Source: Thuidium tamariscinum
Taxonomy: Eukaryota > Streptophyta > Bryopsida > Hypnales > Thuidiaceae
Direction of reading: 5' to 3'
Length of the DNA: 64,000 bases
Assembly (NCBI GenBank): GCA_947034885.2
Contig: OX344754.2
Location: 21,656,501 to 21,720,500 of the forward strand
In this document: piece by piece, positions 58,199 through 64,000 of the stretch
Layout: the number at the start of each line of letters is the position of its first letter
Position numbering within the stretch: the first letter of the stretch is position 1
The notes under the pieces: model-generated
What the model was told of the DNA's origin: nothing
The model's input: only the letters and a program-made list of their open reading frames with translations
The model's database searches: none
Made by a program: the position numbers and the translations under genes

Positions 58199-60234
58199 GG
58201 TGTAAGCCCCAAATTCGTCACTTGGAACTCATAGTTTTCTTTTTTTTAGTTTATTACAAATTAAGGCATAAAATACTACGAAAAGCCCAAAAAAGAGTGT
58301 AGAACCAAAATAGGTATGTCACGTACTAGTATAGTGTTTGGTCGTAAATAGCCTTTTACCCATAGATTACCCACAAACCCCACTTGTATATAGGTTAGAA
58401 CCCGTAAATAGTGGGAAACAATAGGGCTACCGGGAACTTATTCGAAATAGCCCGAACCCCGTGCATGTGACCGTGATAGGCTAAATTGGTCTTAGGAGAG
58501 TCAGGAAGATCCCCACATAAATCTCCAAAGATAGGTTCTAGTTTCCCCATTCCATCGACAAAATATTAGGAATCCCAATTATTAGCTTACAGGTGTTACT
58601 TGTCCAAGACAGGCCCCATGGAGGAATCCACGGCCACTGAATAGTGCTCTTAGATCTGGAACATGTCAAGGTATCCACAACGAAATCTGTTCGCCAAGAT
58701 TCCCTCATGTGTGGAAGATTCCTTGATTGTTGATAATTCAAACGAAGTCAATTTTCGCCTTGCCACCGATTGTGTGCCAGATTAGCCCAAGACTTGGCAC
58801 GTGGCTTGGGGGACTCCATGAGAGGTTCCCCAAAAAGTCTCGGTTTTTTCTGATCTCCAGAGGATCTTTTTCCGAGCGGTCAACCGCCAAAAGCCACGAC
58901 GGGAAATTCGTATAAATTACCCAGGCCGCGGTAAAATCTCACTAAAAATTAGATTAGCAATTTTTATGTTAATAACGCGCCCCGACAAATTTCATGGTGT
59001 TCCAATAGCGGGAGGCAGCCAAAAACATCAACATTCCCCCAATTATTAATTACGGCAAGATCTTTGCGGGGTTGACCGGCATCCCGGGAGTGTACGAAGT
59101 CGGAACGAAGACATCAAGGAGTCTTTTCTTACTCCCTAGAACCTCCCCAACAACCCTAGCTAGTTACCCACGCCCAAAGAGGCAAACTCCAAAAGTTAGG
59201 TTTTTACCTTTTTAATTGGCTCTAGTTGGCGCTAGTTTCCGATGGTTTTTTCGCGATAGAAATAGGGGGTAGAGGATTCTATAGACTAAAAATGGCCTTT
59301 TGAAGCCATTGGCGCAATCCATTTGCGATTCCGAGTTAAACTCCAAAAATTAGAAGTTAGGACCAGTGTAAAACCCAAAATTAGGTGAAAATCTCAAGAG
59401 ATAAGGATGAAAATACGGATGGATGAGGTTACTAGTAGTAAGTTGAGGGGGGGAGTGGCCCTTGGAAACCTATAAAAGGGGGCCCTTCTCCCTTCCAAAA
59501 CACCCCCAATACTTGTTTTGGGTCCGTGGATCCGACCTCTTTTCATGTTTTGGCACTTGCCAAAACTCCCTACGGTGTTTTTGGAGCACTCTTGCTCTTC
59601 TTGTTGTTGCATTTTTTGTTCAAAGTTTGTGGGGGTTCTTCTTTGTCATATCCTTGCAACTTTTGTGGAGTCCTTAAAGCATTGTCTTTAGAGTCTTTAA
59701 TCATCTTTGATGTGCATTGTACTAACCCTAGAGCAACCCTTCACCGTACCTTGGCGATGCCGCTTTGGGGGGCCTCTAGTTCCATGACTTAGTGATTATA
59801 CCGTCTTACCATTCACTAACCCCGTGTTCTCTTGCATTTGTCACTAACCCGAGTCTTTTGCATTACGTTGAATCAAGTCTTTTGTCTTTTGTTGGAAAAG
59901 AGTGGAGTAGTGTCCCTTGGGATAACCAGACTCCACCTTTCTGGGTCTAGTTCTAGTCCTAAATTGTGTGTTAAAAGAGTCACCAGACAACGGAGCTTTG
60001 AACCCGTGGGGAAGCAAATAGTCCTAAATTTGGTATTAAAACCAAATTGACGGCGAAGCTTTGCACTTCCCCCTAGGTTAGTTCCAAAGTTTAGTTCCCA
60101 AAACATTTTGGGGACTGACCAAAGTTTAGTACCCGAAATAGGTCCGGTTGTACTTAGAAAAAAACAACCTTGTGTTGTTCGTTTTTTGTTGTTGTTGTTT
60201 GCCAAGTTTAGAATTTAGAAAAAAACAGTCCAGC
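58199..60234 (+). mobile_element. Interior of the inverted-arm element; LTR-like promoter segment
   Basis: Two TG-starting segments (TGTAAGCCCCAAATTC at 58201, TGTAAAACCCAAAATTAGG at 59368) resemble LTR starts. CTATAAAAGGGGGCCC at 59472 is a strong TATA box, followed by transcript-like sequence to about 60130. TTGGTATTAAAACC at about 60029 is a poor match to a tRNA-Met primer site. No pol genes. Confidence 0.4.
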
Positions 60235-60535
60235 TCAAGGAAAAGGGCTCAGTCCAGTCGGGAAGGAGGATTAGTCCAGCTCGGGGAAAGGATCAATTCA
60301 GTTCGGGAGGGAGGGTCCAGTCCTGTCGAGGAGGGAGGGTCTAGTCCGCTCGGGAAGGGAAGGTCCAATCCGCTTGGGGAGGGAGGGTCCAGTCCGCTCG
60401 GGGAGGGAGGGTCTAGTCCGCTCGAGGAGGGAAGGTCCAATCCGCTCGGGGAGGGGGGTCTAGTCCAGCTCGGGGAGGGAGGGTCCAGTCTAGCTCGGGG
60501 AGCGAAGAGGCTAGTCCAGCTCGGTAAGGTTGAGG
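60235..60535. repeat. 24-bp tandem repeat, about ten copies
   Basis: Units of the form GGGAGGGAGGGTCCAGTCCG plus CTCG. Because 24 is a multiple of three they create repetitive frames on both strands (SSPLGEGG on plus, GLDPPSPS on minus), which I regard as by-products. Confidence 0.85.
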
Positions 60536-60599
60536 TCCGGTTTTGTTAAAAAGGAGGGTTGGCTAAAACTAAGCTAGGGGGTGGAAATTAACTAGTAGG

Positions 60600-61835
60600 G
60601 GGAGAGATAGGAAAAAGAAGTAGAGTAGACAAGGTCACGTAGAACCCGGAATCCTAGCCTAGGGGGTACAAGGAGGATAAACAAGACCAAGGCACCACGA
60701 AGCTCGCCAAGCGCCACCAACAACACCACATCAACATCAACGTCTCCACCACAACCTCAAGGCACTCACCTCCGAATGAAGGAAGGATAGAGAAAGGAGG
60801 TGTTAGATAGGGGGAAAGGCCTTGGTAAAGATAAGGGAAGAATCCCTTCCACCATTAAGGTAATCTTACGCACGGTATTTTCTTCCAGGCGTAAGTGGTA
60901 GTGAACCGACAATTTGACTTTCTAAGCAAGTGAAGGACACCCCCAACCACCCCTCTTAATGGGACACGTGGATGGAGGAAAAGGAGGAAGGAAGGTAAAA
61001 GAATTCCCTTCGAGGAAGAAGGCTTATCTTTCAGCCACAAGGATAAAAGCCTACTCTCGCTAACTTGGGGGGGTGCACCTTCACTGCTCGCCATGGAGGA
61101 AGGAAGGAACTTGACAAGCTTGGGCATGGACTTCCACGCCGGGGTAAACTCCTAACTATCCCCCCACATTCCAACTGGGTAGGGGCCAAGGCCGTAGGTA
61201 GGCCGAGAGCTAGATGTCACTAGGTCCAAGGTCAGGTCAGATTTGAGTGAATAGGCTTAGAGTAGACCCCGAGGGGTTTCCAAAAACATAAGACACATAG
61301 GAATCGGAGTTAAAACGACCGAGATATTGGTGGATGAAGTTTCAAGCCCAAAACGGATGAAACTTGGAAGTATTCATCCAACCAAGTCGAAACTTAGGAT
61401 TTAGTTAGAACCTTTAGATTCAGGTCCGTAGGTCAAATTTTGCCTTCAATTGGAATTAGAAACCTATAGAAAACCATGGATGAAGTTTGATAGCCAAGCG
61501 GCCAATACTTCATCCGCCCATAGCAAGTCATTAGAGAGTCCAATTCGAACGAGTATTAGGTTTTTAGAAATGGCATGAGATGATCTTCTACCTTAGAACA
61601 ATAGAATAAACTTTAGAAATAGGAAACACAAAACATAACATAGCAAGATAGTCAACATAAGAGTCATTTAGAACCATGATTAGAGAGTCACGATTAGGGA
61701 ATTAACAAAAAAGATCCATTGCTTGGAAGGCACAATGGATTGATGCTTAGACACCCTTTAGAGTAGGAAACTACCATAGGATCAGAACTTGGTTGTGTTC
61801 ACCGATTTACCAAGGGTGGGTAAATAAGCGCCTAC
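60600..61835 (-). mobile_element. LTR-like arm, right, inverted
   Basis: Reverse complement of the arm at 56582-57830, ending GGGTAAATAAGCGCCTACA. The two arms with the 2.8 kb between them form a 5.25-kb inverted structure. No convincing target duplication flanks it. Confidence 0.75.
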
Positions 61836-61847
61836 ATGATGGTGCTA

Positions 61848-62400
61848 CAAAATGATATCAACACTTCTCAATAAGCGACCTTCCAAGGATATATGTTCAC
61901 TGGACCAGGTGCTTATGGTGGACATATGCCCACTCTCACTGAGGAGGACACCGGATCCGGCGTGCTACATTCCGTTGCCATTTATAGGGGACCTCAACTT
62001 CCCCAATGACAGTAGAGTCATTCCAAACATTTCGACGGATATTATTCCCTTCATTTATCCAATGCACGAGCATGAGTCGGTCTCGGAATACGTGAATGGC
62101 GCAAAAAGACTGGGACAATTACACTATGAAGTTGCACAGTCAATCAAATATAGGAAGCCAAATTGGAAGGGGATATTATGGTAAATTATACTATATGTTA
62201 TCGGCAACCAGCCGATATCACTCTGCAATGGAATCGGGGGATATACGATGACTTCTTCAAACCTCGAGCCTTTACCACATTCAAGGCATTGGAGGACACA
62301 TTTCTCGAATTCATTGCCTCTCTTCATACGGATATTGGCTGCCAACTGATACTCGAAATTGAAGACATTGGACCGGATGCACTCAATGCTTTAGAATGAT
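61848..62400 (+). pseudogene. Coding-like remnant right of the inverted element
   Basis: Three plus-strand frames take over from one another: about 61886-62010 (YMFTGPGAYGGHMPTLTEED), then 62010-62184 (HEHESVSEYVNGAKRLGQLH), then 62175-62399 (RGIYDDFFKPRAFTTFKALE), ending TGA. The shifts imply two frameshifts or introns. The C-terminus is acidic and helical. No family recognised. Confidence 0.4.
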
Positions 62401-63740
62401 GTGTAGTGGGTTTCATAGTCCAGGTAGTTCAGACGAGAGTTCAGACACAGCTTTAGACATCTTCGTAGTCTGGCTTGCTATACAATATCGGATGCCAGCC
62501 GACACTTAGCACAAAATTAGGGACACTTTCTAGGAACTTCTGTAAGTTGGTTTTTCATTGGATTATATACTTATTCTGAGATGACCACTATTGCGTCCAT
62601 TCTTGATCATCGCTTAACGCACAAGTCATTGCACTTTACTTTATTGGCTGACAGCCGATTTATTTCTGGACTATGGATTTGTCCATAATTAGTTAAATAT
62701 CAATTATTACTATTAATAGAATAGTCATTCATATACAAAAACCAATTTTTAGCAAAGGCGAGTGCTCTCTATGCACATAGCCTCTACATTTTTACACAAG
62801 ACATTCAATTAGAATTAGCAAGATTAAATTTACCGGGATTTCATTTCCTAGGAAGTGAAGTATATAGAAGAGTGAGATAAATTGATTCAAGTAAATTCAT
62901 GTTCTTCAATGTAAAGGGGGGCCGCTTCTATATATATCACATCTTGTTACACAACTCATGTGGGATTGCATTTTGCATATTCACGTTTCCTAATTGTTTT
63001 GATGTTGGATTGTTCTAAGCCTTCTAACTATTTGTCTATTTTTATCCTAGCCTTCAACAACTTATCTTTGAATCAAGGGGCCTTAAGTTCTCAAAATGAC
63101 CATTCTGTCTCAATTTAATGAATATGGCCTTTTAGACTGTAGGATTGCTTGAAGAGGTCTTCTCTAATCCTTTAAGGCCCAAACTTGGGTTCTTAATAAT
63201 GGAATTTTATAATGAATTATAAAACTTCAATGATATCTTTGTATATATCTTAATGTGTTTGAATCTTTTTTTTCTTAACCACACAAAAATAAGGACTATT
63301 TTCTCTAGTAAGCATGCAATGTGGATGTTTAATAAAGAAATTTGACTCTTGAATTTTTAGATTATAAAAATTAAAAATAGCTCACTTTATACAAGCTGTA
63401 ATATATTTTATGGAATCCCTATAGTTACTACTGTCAAGCCAAGAAGAATAAAATTTGCTCCAAGCTCTTTCAAATTAACTAGGCCTAGACTAATTATTGC
63501 CCACACTATATGGTTAGCACTTTAGAAATTTATAATTCAATCAAACAAGGTTCAGAAGATGTATTTGATGAAAATGTAGGTTTCCCTTTCAATTACCAAC
63601 AAGAGCCCATAAAAATTAGTTCAATAAAACACTGGAACCTGCATTCTAATTGCTTATACAATTAGAATGCTTTTACATGGAATTTAATAACCCTTCCACC
63701 TCTCCACCTTCTTATTCAAATTGAATACTTTCAATTCAAA
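62401..63740. other. No gene seen
   Basis: Three short GGCAACCAGCCGATATC, TGCCAGCCGACACT and GGCTGACAGCCGATTTAT motifs at 62199, 62491 and 62645 hint at a decayed repeat. The rest is AT-rich. Confidence 0.4.
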
Positions 63741-63744
63741 TTTC

Positions 63745-64000
63745 TATCTTCCCATTTTTTTCAAAGTGAATACCCCCAAGGGTATTCAACGTCCTAGTCC
63801 ACCCTATTTTTTTAATTGAATACCCCCAAGGGTATTCAATTTCCTATTCTACCCATTTTTTTTTAATTGAACACCCCTAAGGGTATTCAATTTCCTATTC
63901 CACCCATTTTTTTTAATTGAATACCCCCAAGGTTATTCAATTTCTATTCCATCCATTTTTTTTCCAAATTGAATACCCCTAGGGTATTCAATTGTCTATC
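63745..64000. repeat. 51-bp satellite-like tandem array, runs off right edge
   Basis: About five units, each with the palindrome TTGAATACCCCCAAGGG plus TATTCAA, then CCTATTCTACCCA and a T-run of eight or nine. Units differ by a few bases. The array is still running at 64000. Confidence 0.85.

Noticed and set aside
57880..60535. CRISPR-like regular repeats
   Set aside because: Units are contiguous without spacers and the DNA is eukaryotic.
60148..60549. 133-codon plus frame and 63-codon minus frame
   Set aside because: Both are translations of the 24-bp tandem repeat.

Overview
The window looks like nuclear DNA of a land plant, probably a seedless one (moss, other bryophyte, lycophyte or fern). 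It is AT-rich, genes are sparse, exons are joined by GT-AG introns, and most of the sequence is transposon debris: CACTA-type ends, hAT-type MITEs, LTR-retrotransposon remains and many diverged inverted repeats. There is no bacterial gene packing. The plant assignment is inferred from repeat types and gene architecture, not from a marker gene.

Left part (1-13 kb): three decayed protein genes lie immediately downstream of short, very GC-rich islands built from GTCCG/CGGAC words, each with a TATA-like box at the gene-proximal edge. They are gene A (minus, running off the left end), gene B (plus, 5949-7022) and gene K (plus, 8628-10130). A and B are related to each other and unrecognised. K encodes an unusual protein-kinase-like fold. 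Reading frames are preserved and interrupted only by TAG or TGA, never TAA. A fourth island (12.57-12.95 kb) has no gene. I infer a repeated cassette or mobile-element family with a shared promoter type and different cargo.

Central part (20.6-31.6 kb) is the best candidate for functional genes. Two divergent genes flank a large inverted repeat. The plus gene (28643-31582, six exons, 453 aa) combines a HeLo/MLKL-like N-terminal helical region with a pseudokinase. The minus gene (22004-24763, 919 aa) is a kinase with intact catalytic residues followed by Sel1/TPR-like repeats. The inverted-repeat arms carry the HeLo first exon and its upstream region for both genes, but the minus copy has lost its ATG. 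Paired pseudokinase and kinase genes suggest an immune or cell-death function, by inference only. Downstream of the minus gene are three exons of a small membrane protein.

Right part (32-64 kb) is mostly repeats: three good copies of a MITE with GGGCAATTT ends, CACTA minis, a 152-aa orphan ORF, a gag-only LTR-retrotransposon remnant (42.8-44.6 kb), a decayed multi-exon minus-strand gene (46.6-49.8 kb), two adjacent hAT-like MITEs with 8-bp duplications (54.2-55.4 kb), a 5.3-kb structure with 1.25-kb inverted LTR-like arms (56.58-61.84 kb), and a 51-bp satellite-like array running off the right end.
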